This document shows positions 30,416 to 42,054 of a stretch of DNA of 64,000 nucleotides, in pieces. Location: positions 72,740,001 to 72,804,000 of the forward strand of contig NC_072795.1 of assembly GCF_028583425.1 (NCBI RefSeq), in the 5' to 3' direction. The translations under genes were made by a program, and so were the position numbers. Within the stretch, counting starts at the first letter, position 1, and each line of letters starts with the position of its first letter. Below the pieces are notes generated by a model. It was not told the DNA's origin, ran no database searches, and saw only the letters and a program-made list of their open reading frames with translations. The DNA is from Eublepharis macularius. Taxonomy: Eukaryota > Chordata > Lepidosauria > Squamata > Eublepharidae.

Positions 30416-32489
30416 AGAGTGAGGGACTAGTGGTACAAATTGTCTGGGCCTGGGTAGCTGAGGATGAGGAGGACGAAGACCAGAAGGCCAGGTAGGAGTC
30501 TTTGGCCTAGCTAACCTCCTTTCCTAGCCTTGCTGTATGTATTTTTGTCAGCTCTTGGATTTTTCCAGTATGAAAACCCAAAGCTGCTTTGAATTAGATT
30601 ACAAACAGGATATTTTAATCAAATCTTAAAAAAAAAAATTAAACACATTTTTATAATCAGATTTTGAAAAAATAATTTTATACTGCACAAAATACTTTTG
30701 TCTATTCAAACCCATAATTATTTTATTTAATTTTCCCCCAGTGGTGACCAAAAATGACTTACATTGTTCTCCTCCTTTTTCTCTTTAGCAAAAGAATTAT
30801 TTAATTTTCCCCCAGTGGTGTCCAAAAATGACTTACATTATTCTCCTCCTTTTTCTCTTTAGCAAAAGAATATTATACATTTCATACATTGTACCCATTT
30901 GCAGAAAATCTAGGTTTTTTATATATCAGGATTAACTTCACTTTGCAAAAGTTAACACAACCACAGCTTACTGGTGTCTTTAAGAAGAATTTCTCTAAAC
31001 ATGCGATATGGCTGTTGATGTACAGTTATGGAGGTTGCTGGGGACCATGAGCATTTACAATCACCTTAATGCCCATCACTACCACTGCAATTATTTACGC
31101 CTGTCTAACTATTAGGATCATGTAGGGCCTCCTTTTCTGCTACAGCCTTCCCAAGAACAATTGCAAGCTGTGACTTTATTACTTTTTATTCTGGAATTTT
31201 AGAACTTTATTGTAAACTTATGTTCATTCTCCCCATCTGATACATAAAAATGGATATAATTTTAATAGTATAATTGAATCACATTTTCTCATATCCCCTG
31301 TTTCTGATGTTATCTAACTCATGTAGGTTCCTGTGGAGATTTCTCCTTATCTTTCACAGCAAGCAATAAACTTGGCTTTTTTACTCTTTCTTCTTCACTT
31401 ATAGTCCCCAAATCTGGTCTAATCTCAGGCTGTTCATCGCTACATTTCCTTCAACACCAATTACATCTTTTTGTAGTCTAGTTACTGGGATTTGGTATAC
31501 CACTTTCAACGAGGAGCACTACATTCCAGAGCCTTATAGCAATACCACTATCTTCTTTGACTTATGTTACATTTCTCTGTTAGTACAAGTCAGAATTATG
31601 AGGATGTCCTATAGTGTATCTGATCAGTGAACCAAAAGCTCCTTTTTCTCTTTCACTTAAATCATGATTCATGGATTGTTGCTAGTCAGAAGACTACTTC
31701 ATGCCACTCCATGACACAGGGGCTAGCTCTTATTTCTGCTGTTTTAAGGGAGTCTATATTGCTCTTTCTCCAGCTAGAAAATCCCTGTAGTGCACATTAT
31801 GGGCCCCAGATGATACAGAGAAGTAGTAATGAAAAACTTTTTTTGGAATAGAACAAATATAAACAGTAGGGTCAGGTCGATCAAAAATTGTCATCACTGC
31901 CTAACAAAACTTCAGCTTAGTATGAAACCTGGACTAGCACTGCTCTACAATCTGTATGGTAGCCAGCTGTTAAACTCTAGTGGTCCCTTTAATTTGATCT
32001 GCAAGCAATTATTAGGTGATGTTATTTAACTTCATGCCAGGAAAAACATCAACTGCCAATTTTATTCATTAAACTTATGTCAAAATATGGAAGTGGCTCT
32101 CTTGGAGCAGTCTTCGTACAATCCCCTTTCTATATGTGAAAAAATTCTCTAGATCTGAGAGTGCATCTTCCAAATTCTGTCAGGTATTTTTGAACATCTA
32201 TTTTATATAATAGACAGATTGAATGACAAATCAATTTCTCACTCTCTGTGCATAAGGCACAGAGAGGCATGCTCTGTGAGCATGAGGTTGGATATACCAA
32301 ACTGCATATAGGCTGTGCTGAAGAGTTTCAAGATGATAATAATTAATTCCTGTATCTATTCAATATTGTATACATCAGCAATACATCATATACAATATGT
32401 TATGTAAGAATGGCCACCTTTAAACCATGCATGAACCTTTTCTGTTTCCTTACATTCCCACCTCATTTTCTCCAGCTCCATAATATGGT
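30416..32489. other. No recognised gene; includes a 74-bp tandem duplication
   Basis: Positions about 30724-30797 are duplicated directly at about 30798-30869, with only a few mismatches (ATTTAATTTTCCCCCAGTGG and following). The rest is AT-rich without motifs. Confidence 0.5.
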
Positions 32490-33023
32490 AGCTAAAAAGG
32501 CAAATGCACTTTTGGGCTGTATCAACAGAAACATAGTGTCCAGATCACGAGAAGTGATAGTATCACTCTACTCTGCTGTGGTTAGACCTCACTTAGAGTA
32601 TTGTGTTCAGCACCACAATTTAAGAAGGATATAGACAAGCTGGAACGTGTCCGGAGGAGGGAAACAAAGATGGTGAGGAGTCTGGAGACCAAGTTCTATG
32701 TGGAAAGGTTGAAGGATCTTAGTATGTTTAGTCTGGAGAGGAGATGACTGAGAGGTGATATGATAACCATCTTTAAGTACTTGAAGGGCTGCCATATAGA
32801 GGATGGCACAGAGCTGTTTACCACTGCCACAGAAGCTCAGACCAGAACCAAAGGCTTGAAATTAAATCAAAAGCGCTTTTGGCTAAACATAATAATGACA
32901 TACTTTGTAAACCGCTCTGAGTGGGCATTAAGTTGTCCTGAAGGGCGGTATATAAATCGAATGTTGTTGTTGTTGTTAGGAAAAATTTCCTGACAGTTAG
33001 GGAGGTCCCTCAGTGGACAGACA
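32490..33023 (+). pseudogene. CR1 LINE ORF2 C-terminal fossil, interrupted
   Basis: Frames in succession give segments matching the CR1 ORF2 C-terminus: [26 protein letters not shown], then [26 protein letters not shown] and EDGTELFT. The frame changes around 32620 and a stop follows LERR. At about 32885 the match is broken by an L2-type tail insertion and resumes at about 32980 with RKNFLTVREVPQW. It ends at the DNA element that starts near 33024. It cannot encode a working protein. Confidence 0.75.
32885..32980 (+). mobile_element. L2-type SINE/LINE tail inserted in CR1
   Basis: Reads TTTGTAAACCGCTCTGAGTGG, GGGCGGTATATAAATCGAAT and a GTT repeat tail. This is the L2-like 3' end common in squamates, and it splits the CR1 reading. 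Confidence 0.65.
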
Positions 33024-33371
33024 GACACAGCAGCGTAGCGTGGGTTGAGTGTGCCCCGGGCAAGGCAAGTATTGGGGCTTTTTTTTGCTCTACATCATGC
33101 TCACATGCATGTGCACACTTCTGGGCCTGCACGATGACATCACTTCTGGTCATCATGCAGGGCATGCTGCCCCTCCCCCCGCCACAGCTGCCCATGCTGC
33201 TGCAGCCAGCTCAGTGGAGGGGGATGGAGACGAGCCAGCTGCCCCATTGGTGCACAGGTGGTGCCAGCTCCCTCACCAAGGTTATGGTGCAATCTCTTAC
33301 GCCCCCATGAATTTTGTGTCCAGGGCAACTGCCCCTCTGCCCTCCCCCCACGCTACATGACTGGACAGACA
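33014..33371. mobile_element. Non-autonomous DNA element with 8-10-bp target duplication
   Basis: The unit is bounded by direct repeats TGGACAGACA (33014-33023 and 33362-33371). Inner ends GTAGCGTGGG and CCCACGCTAC are inverted. The interior is GC-rich, with a GATGACATCACTTCTGG core near 33132. It has the size and form of a hAT-like non-autonomous element. Confidence 0.6.
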
Positions 33372-33809
33372 AAATGATTATTGTCATAAAATGCTACTTT
33401 AATTTGTCCTACCAACTATATCTAATGACATGATAAATCCACCAATTAATAAAAGATTTGTGCTTAAGTATCATGTTATGGCTGCTTACTTAAAAAAAGA
33501 AAATATATATACCTAACTACATTCCCATTGTATTATTCCAGTGTCCAACTCATTCCAGTACCTAACTCATTTTTAATAATGTTCTATCTTAACATCACCT
33601 GAAACTTAGATACTTTCACTTGCTGCTAAGGCTTTCATTTATCTTGGTACAAACAAGTGCTGGAGGAGTGGCTTCTGTGCACTGAAGTTAGCAACAGTGT
33701 GACAGTTTCTTTGGAAGGGGCAGAATCTGTTCCCAACCTTAGCAAGAATTGCAAAGTCCCCAGATTGTCATTTTTTTTTAACAAGAAGAGCAGGAGACAG
33801 TTTCAGAAG
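33372..33809. other. Nothing recognised
   Basis: AT-rich, no ORF of note. Confidence 0.4.
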
Positions 33810-33960
33810 AAGAGCACTGCTGGATCAAAGGAATAGTTCATCTAGTCCAGCAACCTGTTTCACACTGTGAAGCTCTTCTCTCACTAATGCCCCTAACTGG
33901 CTATCAGCTGGCCAGTCAGATGCCAAAATCAGGTGGCCTCGGGCTTCAGAGGGGCAGAGA
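33810..33960 (-). mobile_element. CR1 3' end fragment
   Basis: On the minus strand it matches the 3' end of the CR1-type repeat at 38150-38412 (GGACTAGATGAACTATTCC, CAGCAGTGCTCTTCTT), in diverged form. Confidence 0.5.
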
Positions 33961-35459
33961 AGGGAACTGACTACCTTTTTCCTTCTCCTGCCCTAGGAAC
34001 AGCAGCACACTCCAACTGTCTCTTCTTCTGTCCCCCATCCCTCACAGGAACCTGCTTTTAAGGGATTCCTCCTCCCACCTCCCTGGCTTTCCTCCCAATC
34101 TCCACCCAGACTCCCTGATTAGCCCTTCTCCCAGCCTAACCAGGGGAAGGGCAGGATAGCCTCTGTAGTTTCCTGGTCTCTTCCTCCCCAGCCTAGGGCA
34201 GGGCATTTGCTCAGCCCTCTGCATGGCTCAACCCTGCTGTTGCAGGGATTGCTGAAGCTTCCTCAGCAGCTCCCTCGGTGGTCCAGAACCTGTACTTGTC
34301 CTGCTTGCCAAAACATTCCTGTGGGCCTGGCTGGGGCTGGGCTGCCTGCACTGCTACAGGATGCAGGTGAGTTAGGGAGGGCTGGGGTTTGCTACCCAGA
34401 GTTGGGCATGGGCGTTGGCTACTGCTTTTCCACCGTGGAAGGCAGCCTAATTGAATAAAGAAACATTTCTTCTTCTTTTTTTTCCTGTCTTGAATCTTTT
34501 ATCCCTTAGAGGTACCAAATTAACTTCATTTGGTACCTCTGAGGGTTAGTATTACGGAAGAGGGAGAAAAAGTTCTCTCTATCCGCTTTCTCTACTCCAT
34601 GCAAAATTTTATAAACTTCTTTCTTGTCCCATTAATTGTCTTTTTTTAAAAAAAATGGAAAAATCCCAGACTTGTCCTTCTTCTGTACTTTTTCCAGCTC
34701 AGCAATATTCTTTTTGATATATGGTGATCAAAATGGTTCTGAATACTGTGAATGAGGCCTCACCATAGATCTATACAGTAGATTACCATATTAGATGTTT
34801 TATTTTTCCTAATTCTGTTCCTAATAAACCCCAGGAATGGAGTTTGCCTTTTTCACTATTGCCACACACTAGCTTGTCATTTTCATCCATCTTTCCACTA
34901 CAACCTCAAGATCACTTTCAATCTCAGTCTCTACCAGTCAGTGATCCCATCAGAGATCAACATATCAGAACTCTTCAGTGTATATTTAAAATTAGGATTT
35001 TTTTATCCTGATGCCATGTTGTTGCCCACTCACCCAATTTAGAGAGATCATCCTGTAGCTCTTAAAAAATTCACTTTGGTTTTCACCATTCTGAATATTT
35101 CACCATTCTGGATAATTTGGAATAATCTTTGCATTTGGCCATTACACTGTTCATTCCAGATCATCAATGAACAAATTAAATAGCACCTGTCCCCACAACC
35201 TTTGTGGGGGCTCACTGCTCACTCCCTTCCATTGTGAGAACTGCCCATTCCTGCTGTCTGCTTCCTTTTAAGCTGGAAGAGAACCTTTCCTCTTACCCCT
35301 GACTGCTTTTTTAAAAAAAGTAATATAAACAAAACATTAAAAGATAGTGATTAAAACCCAGCATAAAAAAAATCTCAGTCCAGTATACAACATAGATCAT
35401 AAAAACAGATCTCAGACACCTAAAACAACAGTTTCCAAGCTAAAACTGTGTTAAAAAAT
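33961..35459. other. No recognised gene
   Basis: 34000-34460 is GC-richer, with a short ORF (34207-34458) that has no domain and an AATAAAG near 34455. The remainder is AT-rich. Confidence 0.4.
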
Positions 35460-37260
35460 CAACACTTTAATTAAAAGACTGGGTGAACAGAAACATTTTG
35501 GCCTGGCACCTAAAAGAAAGCAATGTAATCACCAGGTGTGCCTTAAGGGGAAGGACATTCCACAAGCAAGATGCCACTACTGAAAAAGCTCTATATTTAG
35601 TCTCCACCCGCCTCACCTTAGGCCAAGCCATAGGGAAAAGATCTTTTGAGGGAGGCCTTAATTGGTGAGCTGGACAATAGGGGATGACAATTGGGGCCTA
35701 AATGCCCCCAAACCATTTAGGGCTTTAAAGGTCAGAATCAGCTATGGCAACTCACTTCATGGGGCTGGGGCTTGTGGCAAGGCAGTCTTCAGCATGTCCT
35801 GGGGTGCCATGGACCCTGGCAAGGGTAAGGCCTGGGGGATGGCCTCAGCCCCCCTAGCTCGGGCAAAGGCAGTAAAAACTGAACAGCATCACCACACCCC
35901 ATGTGGCCAAGCTGGAAGGAAATGGGGATGGGCCAGGAGAAGCAGCAGAATGCCATCAGAAGGGTGGAAACCAGCTGGGGAGGTAGAAGGTTGAAAAGGG
36001 AGAGGGCAAGGGTGGTGGCGGCAAGGAGAAAGACAGTGAGTGAGGTGCAAAGCAAGAGCAAGATAGTGGAAGGTCAGAGGAAGGAGCAGACAAATGGGCT
36101 CCATTGAGAGCTAAGAGTGGGCAACTGTCCAGCAGGTGCTCACCTCCCTGCAGGGACCAAAGTGCACAAGAGTGTTCAGAGTCGCCCAGCTAGGCAATGA
36201 GGCAGTGGCCACATCACCGAGGGGATGAAGGTGTAAAATGGATGACCTGAGACCCCACTCACCCCTCTACCCACACGGAAGATGCTCAGGAGATCTCAAC
36301 CTCCATGAAAGATGTCCTGGTTGGTGCCAGGAACACACCCAAGTGAGGCTGAGGATGAGAAGTCAGAGATGCCAGCAACCTAAGTCCAAGCATCCTGACT
36401 AGACATGGGCATGAACCGCATTACGAACCAAAAAAACCTATGAACCACCTGATCATCTGTTCATGATCCGGCAGTTTGTGAGGGTTCATGGCCAATGAAC
36501 CAGCATTCATTGGAAGCCCGGTTCGTTGTGTTCGCCCGTGGTTCATGAAGCCAGACAGTCAGGCACCATCAATCAATTTCCTTGGAAATGGAGCTGGAGG
36601 AATGCCTGAACTCTGTCTGCACTCATTCTGTCGCCCTGGAAACCCGAATTGAAGCCCAGCTTATCTTGATCAGCAGGTCTTCCTTCCAACCATGGAGCTG
36701 CAAATTGGTTACAATTGGTTACATGGGAGAAGACACCCAGAGGGAGGGAGAGGGAAGGGGGTGTTCTGTAGCCATGGGCACTCCAATCTCATCCCTGCAA
36801 ACCCTGATAGGCAGTTCTGACGGCCAGCCCCTTGTACACTGGGCCAACGTCAACTGGTGGCTCTAATTGTATCGAGTGGGAGTTTCCTGGGGGCCTCGGA
36901 TTGGAGAGGGTATAACTCCAAGATCTCTATTGCAATCTTGACCAAACTTGGGTGCTGGCTGCAGGAGAGCCTGCTAAACACTCCTTGTGAATAAGAGCTC
37001 TCTAAGTGTAACGGGGGCCATTCCGACACCCATGAACCATGAACCAGTTCGGTAATGGGAAATGTTCGTTACGGTTCATTTGTTCGGGTTCATTGGTGGC
37101 ACTGAACCACGAACCGCAAGTTTGTTAATTTTTGGGGGTTCGTGCCCATGTCTAATCCTGACTATGAGGCCTAGGGAAATCTGTCATACTAGCACTTTGA
37201 ATTGTGCCCCAAAACAAATGAGCAGCCAGTGCAAATCTTCTCTTATGCCTTTTGCCCAAT
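35460..37260. repeat. Three-level nested repeat locus
   Basis: 35460-35747 matches one interspersed repeat (AAAGACTGGGTGAACAG ... TTTAGGGCTTTAAAGGTC), and its continuation (AGCACTTTGAATTGTGCCC ...) reappears at about 37187-37260. Between them lies a GC-rich insert of about 1.4 kb, itself split by the hAT-type element at 36400-37154. Open frames within (35662-35994, 35789-36107) show no domains. Confidence 0.55.
36392..37162. mobile_element. Non-autonomous hAT-type element, 755 bp, perfect 8-bp target duplication
   Basis: The element 36400-37154 begins TAGACATGGGCATGAACC and ends GGTTCGTGCCCATGTCTA, between ATCCTGAC direct repeats (36392-36399 and 37155-37162). It is the same family as 51492-52355, with shared interior text such as GAATGCCTGAACTCTGTCTG. 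Large sub-terminal GTTCATGG-type repeats are present. No transposase. Confidence 0.88.
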
Positions 37261-38149
37261 CTTATCTACAGAAATCATGAACAGAATTTTCTCTTGATAG
37301 GGAAATAAGAATTACTCCTTGCTATGACATGTTGATCAGGCACATGGTCATCCTGTACACATATGAGACTGAGAGAAAAGCCTTCATCCTTACTAGATAC
37401 TGAACAAGAAGTCAGCCCTGCAAGGTAGAACTCCTGCAGGTTGAGTTCCACAAAACAATTGCTTGGGTAGCTGTGGCCAAAATAGGCCAGGATACTGGAT
37501 TTGGATCGAAGCCCCAAAACTCAAACAACTCTACAGAAGTATTAGTAGTAGGATTTATTATGAAGAGTATAAGAAATGGCAAACAGAAATTGTGCAAAAT
37601 AGGAAAGAAAAAACAAAGCTACATAAATACAGTCTAAAACACAATGCAGGCTTTGGTCCTTCGATGTACAGATGTTAGCTAGTAAGATTAGAAGCTCAAT
37701 GTCCAAAGAGGCAAAAGTCCTGGGCTGACACTTATCTTGGTAATCAGATCCAGTGCACAAATAACATGTAGCAGCAGGTATCCATCAGCAAGCACACAAA
37801 CAAAAGAAGATCCAAACTAGAATGAAGACCTTTGCTTTATTACAGGCTGCTTCAGCGTAGCCTGATCCTGATTGACCAATTGGGGTGTTGCTAGTCTTGT
37901 GACCACATTCCTCTGCAGCTGACATGTGTCCACAATTAGAGCAACTCTCCCATACTCAGGGTTCCTCATGCTAATGATGAAATGTAAGCTCATCACTCCA
38001 TCTTGGCCTTTGACCTTGAAGCTCTGTCATCTTGCACCTGCATGCTTCAGTCCATCTAAAAATTGCAACATCATGATGACTGTCCTTTTCTAGAGATGGG
38101 CTTTTTGTAGCTTAACCAGGCCGAGAAACCAGAACCAAAGGTCTGAAAA
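37261..38149. other. No recognised gene
   Basis: Short ORFs on both strands without motifs. 37540-37960 has a layout that could be an old LTR (TTTATT near 37553, a CCAATT near 37877) but no ends were found. Confidence 0.35.
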
Positions 38150-38412
38150 AGCCAAAAAATGGGCTAGGATCGACCAGTTTCTTAACACCAGGTTTCACGG
38201 AGGACAGATCCATCACCGGCTACTAGCCATGGTGACTAAAGGGAACCTCCATAGTCAGATGCAGCAAATCTCTGAATACTAGTGCCAGAATACAATATTT
38301 CCTGTTTGTTAGCCCACTGTGGCAACTTTTTTGGCCTCTGTTTAAAACAGGATGCTGGACTACATAGACCACTGGTATGATTCAGCAGGGTTCTTTTTAT
38401 AGTCTTATGACC
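38150..38412 (+). mobile_element. CR1 LINE 3' UTR fragment
   Basis: Carries GGCTACTAGCCATGGTGAC, CTCTGAATACTAGTGCC, GGATGCTGGACTACATAG, CAGCAGGGTTCTTTTTATAG and a TCTTATG end, the order found in reptilian CR1 3' ends. No coding part remains. Confidence 0.65.
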
Positions 38413-38939
38413 AAGCTCTTCAGTGTTATTAGCAAAAATGAAATTTTTAAGTCTTTTTATGTCCTATCCACTCAGGACTGAAACAGAAACAATTACCTCT
38501 TCTTACAATTTGTTCAATTAATTAGCAATTTATTTTTCATTTTAATGTGTGGCCAAGTGAAAATAGGCAGAAAAATGAAATTGTCAGACATAGCCAACAA
38601 CAACAAAAAGTCTTCAGATGATCACAGCCATTCATTCCTTCTGCTATCAGTCTCCTTCAGATCTGAGCTTGACTACTGACCACATCAATCATCCATTCTT
38701 CAATGGAGAAGACACAGAAGGATGGGTGTCCACTTGCAACTATTTTTTCAAAAGATGCAGCTTGCATTTCTTAATTACCCTTAATGTGGTACAGTTGGCC
38801 TGTACTACTTTTCTGGAGATTAATGAAACCCTAACAGGAGTTATACTTGTTTTCCTGCAGAACCTTGGGAAACTTACAGCAGAAGTAGCAATAGATGAAA
38901 AGTAATTCTAAAATCTGTGAAGGGTTCCCTCTTCCTAAC
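38413..38939. other. Nothing recognised
   Basis: AT-rich. The ORF at 38618-38905 lacks motifs. Confidence 0.4.
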
Positions 38940-39075
38940 AAGGGAGAAATAGTTGTAGATTTTCCGGGCTGTATGGCTGTGGTCTTGGCCAAGACCATGG
39001 CCATACAGCCTGGAAAATCTACAACAACTAATGATCTCTGGCCGTGAAAGCCTTCAACAATATAAGGGAGAAATA
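38940..39075. mobile_element. Short Penelope-like tail foldback with 12-bp target duplication
   Basis: The insert 38952-39063 lies between AAGGGAGAAATA repeats (38940-38951 and 39064-39075). It is a hairpin of TTGTAGATTTTCCGGGCTGT and its inverse, followed by GGCCGTGAAAGCCTTCAACA. It has the same end as 10099-10423 but lacks the hammerhead part. Confidence 0.7.
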
Positions 39076-39655
39076 CTTTATCTTGACACTAACAGAAGGT
39101 ACTTTATTTGCCCATTGTCCTGATTTTTATGTTGACTGGTGAAATAGGATTTAGGTGTAGATATCACAAGGGCTGCCTGCTGAACATTAAAATGGTAATC
39201 CAAATACAACAGTCCTTGCCTCCGTTTGTTCATTCCAAAGCAATTAATCAACAAGATAGATTCTCACTATAACCAAATATATCCCTATCTCTAGTCCTGC
39301 AGTGTTCAGGTTTCTGTTCTTCAGAGCCAAAGAATTTACACTCTATCAAAAAGATGGTCACAGGAGACATCGCTTGAGAACAAGTAACAAGTCGGTTTTA
39401 AAAGGTGCTTCATCTCTCAGAGGAATTAAAAAGTTGTTTAATGTTCGCTCATGGACTGGGAAAAATGTGCAGCAGGTTTTATAATTAATTCACCCCTGAA
39501 GTAATTTTTGCAAAATACACTTTATAAATTCTGTTTTTATTGTGTACATATCACAGCACCGCTTTTAAGAACCACCAATATTTACAATTGAGTGAAAAAG
39601 AACAGAAATGTTAGTAGATTTATTTTTACTTTTCTAAAGTTAGAATTGAAGACCT
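39076..39655. other. Nothing recognised
   Basis: AT-rich. The short ORF 39302-39484 has no motif. Confidence 0.4.
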
Positions 39656-41235
39656 TATTATCAGAAATTTGGCTGGCCTGGTGCTCAAGGGCCTGCCCGG
39701 CATGGGCTGTGCCTGGGCAGGACACCAGTGTGGGGCTGAGGACACCTTGCTGGTTGGTTCTCTCCTCCCTGCTCCCAGCATGGCTGGCATTCCGTAGACG
39801 GGGGAGGGCCCCCCCTGGGTGGGCTGGTCCAGAGAGAGGGGCTCTGCTAGCTCTACCAGGGAGCGCAGCCATATGGGGGCCCAATGGGGTGGCTTCCCAG
39901 ATGGGATTGGGTCTAAAGGTGGGGGTGGGGAGGGCTGGCCCTGCCTGGGCTGCCTCCTCGTTGCTGGGGCATGGCTAGGGGTGGCTAGAGCACTCACTAG
40001 ACCACCTCGCAGGCACAGGCGGTTCTGTTCTTTGGTCTGTTTTCAGGATCCAAGAGCAGGGCGGTGGCCACTAGCTCCTGACAAGACCCAGTAACCCCTG
40101 TAGATTGTGGGAGGAGCCCCATCAGGCACCCAGCCATGGCCAGGCCACTTCCATGTGGGAGTGTGGCAGGCGCCCTGTCATGGAGGTCCTGTCGGCTGCA
40201 CTGGGCGAGAGCGGCGGCCAGGTTCCAGCTGGAGTAGGCCCCATAATGGAGCAAGCGTCTAGGCAGAAGCCTCTAGGGGCCACTGGGTAAGGAGGCTCAT
40301 GGGCGCCCAGCCTGTCAGCGGGGCCTAAGGCCGACCACCACAGGCACCTAGGAGCCCTTCTCCTGAAGCTGGCAGGGTGGCCAAACAAGTGGAAATGGAG
40401 GACCTGCCAAGCACTGCAGCAGTGTGGGAGAGTGACAGAGAAGGAGGCAAGCCAGGGTCGGCCCCAGGCATTGGGGCAGAAGTCTCGCAGGATGCACTGG
40501 AGGAATCAGAGCCACAGTTCCTCATCAGCCGGGGCATCAAGAGGTGAGTTGTCGGCGGACAAGGATTGGGAGCATTGGGCACGGGATTACTGGGAGACAG
40601 CAGCTTATGTGTCTGGCCTGGCAGAGACACAAGAAGGAGCGCCCAGCCAAGCGCACCTTTGCCAATTGAGTCTTGGGCTACAGTGTTTACACGGGGGTGG
40701 TTCAGGTGGCCTACCTGGAGTGAGGATGGCACCTCACTGCCCACCAGAGGGAGGTTGTGCAGATCAAAGTGTCCTCAGGTGACCAGGCAGCCTTCATGTA
40801 TGATGAGGCATTTTGGAAAAAGGCATCCGGCAACAACCTCACTTGTTGGGACCAGGTGGATAGCATGGGGTGGCTCTGGGCAGTGAACAGCAGGGGCACA
40901 GGGGACAGCCCCCGGCTGAAGGGTTGGATTCTTGGTGCTATGCAAGCAGGAGGCTATGCTGGGAATTCAATGTGGGGTGTTGTCCATGAATGAGGTCGTT
41001 TAGCATAGCTCAATGGACGCCTAGCATAGCTAGCTGCGGTACAACACTTGCTGTGGTGGGCCAGCATGGGGCTGGCAGGATATGCATTGGACAGCAGGCG
41101 GGCCCTCCAATGCTAACGGGGATCCATACCCAGATGCCGGGCCAACACTCCATACAGCTGTAATCAATAAAGTTGTGGCCATTTTCCAACCCAAACAGGT
41201 GTTGCGTGTGTTATTTAGCTGGAACTCAGACTTAC
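39656..41235 (+). mobile_element. Fossil of a second DIRS/Ngaro-like element
   Basis: A GC-rich block of about 1.6 kb. Around 40620-40900, read in more than one frame, it gives FANWVLGYSVYTGV and then FMYDEAFWKKAS and LTCWDQVD. These line up with the gag of the intact element (NWLPGFLIYAGV, YDEEFRMRAA, LPWDQI). Its 3' end (AATAAAGTTGTGGCCATTTT, then AACAGGTGTTGCGTGTGTT) parallels the B-repeat end of that element (AATAAACGGCCATTTATC, then AAGCCTGTGTCTGTC). No RT or recombinase remains, so it is a deletion derivative or a decayed non-autonomous relative. Confidence 0.5.
40620..40900 (+). pseudogene. DIRS-order Gag fragment
   Basis: Conserved Gag positions (NW.LGY..Y.GV, then YDE.F, then WDQV) are readable but split by stops and a frame change near 40715. 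Compared with the intact gag, the spacing between the two blocks is similar. The call depends on this comparison within the window. Confidence 0.5.
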
Positions 41236-41289
41236 ATAGCACATAAGTGACAACATCTGAACTGTGTCAACACAAAGATGCAGGATAGA

Positions 41290-42054
41290 AACAAAATTGT
41301 GACAGTTTTATGACAGCATTTGTGCATTTGAAATGAACTTTCAGTTCTGGGGAAAGCAACTTCAAAAAAATAATTTGGTACACTTTCCCACTATGAAATC
41401 TGTTTCTTGTGATCATATATCTCCAGAATAGTACAGAAGAAAAAATTCTGAACTCAAAAATGAATTTCAAGAAAGATTTTCTGCCTTTAGAAACCTACAC
41501 AGAGGTTTTAGAATTGTCTATAATCCATTTTCTGTGGATGTGCATGAGGTTCCAGAGAAGCTCCAGATTGAAATAATTCATCTGCAATTTGATGCTATGC
41601 TCAACAAATTTTACCATTTCTGGGGTCCGAATTGCTCCCAACTGAAGGCTTTTGCTTCTAAAATTCTGGTTATATTTGGGACGATGCATGTCTGTGAACA
41701 GCTCTTTTCTATAATGAATGTCAATAAATCAAAAGTTCATTCTCAGCTTATACAGACACAGTTGAACAACATACTCAAAATTGCAGAGACTTTAACTCCA
41801 GATATTGATGCAATAGTTCAGAGCAAAAGGTGTCAGTTATCAAAGACAAATAAAGGAAATATTGTCAGTGTTAATTTTTAAAGCATGTTTGTATTTTTAG
41901 TAAAAAAAAAATCATTAATTGGGTTTGCCTGTGTCCTTTATAAAGTTTATATCACCAGTACCTGGCATTAAATTTTATTGTACACATTGCCCAGCCTGAC
42001 AAAATGACATTATATCAGATCCAGCCCTCATAACAAATGAATTTGACACCCTTG
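41290..42054 (+). mobile_element. hAT (Charlie-like) transposon 3' remnant
   Basis: The transposase fossil is followed by a 3' UTR and then a terminal TTTGACACCCTTG at about 42042-42054, resembling the inverted CAGGGGTGTCAAA end of Charlie-group hAT elements. The 5' end was not found. Confidence 0.65.
41320..41881 (+). pseudogene. hAT transposase C-terminal (dimerisation) domain, decayed
   Basis: The frame reads through HFPTMKSVS, an in-frame TAG near 41429, EFQERFSAF, NPFSVDVHEVPEKLQIE, then FGTMHVCEQLFSIMNVNKSKVHSQL and ILKIAETLTPDI. The CEQLFS block and the motifs around it are diagnostic of the hAT dimerisation domain, as also found in host proteins derived from this family. The open part after the stop begins with a GTG codon at 41534 in this reading and ends at 41881. 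Most of the catalytic core is gone, so no activity is expected. Although open for about 115 codons, it shows no sign of being a domesticated gene here. Confidence 0.75.

Noticed and set aside
41534..41881. Domesticated hAT-derived host gene
   Set aside because: An upstream in-frame stop, no ATG, and an adjacent transposon terminus indicate a decayed element.
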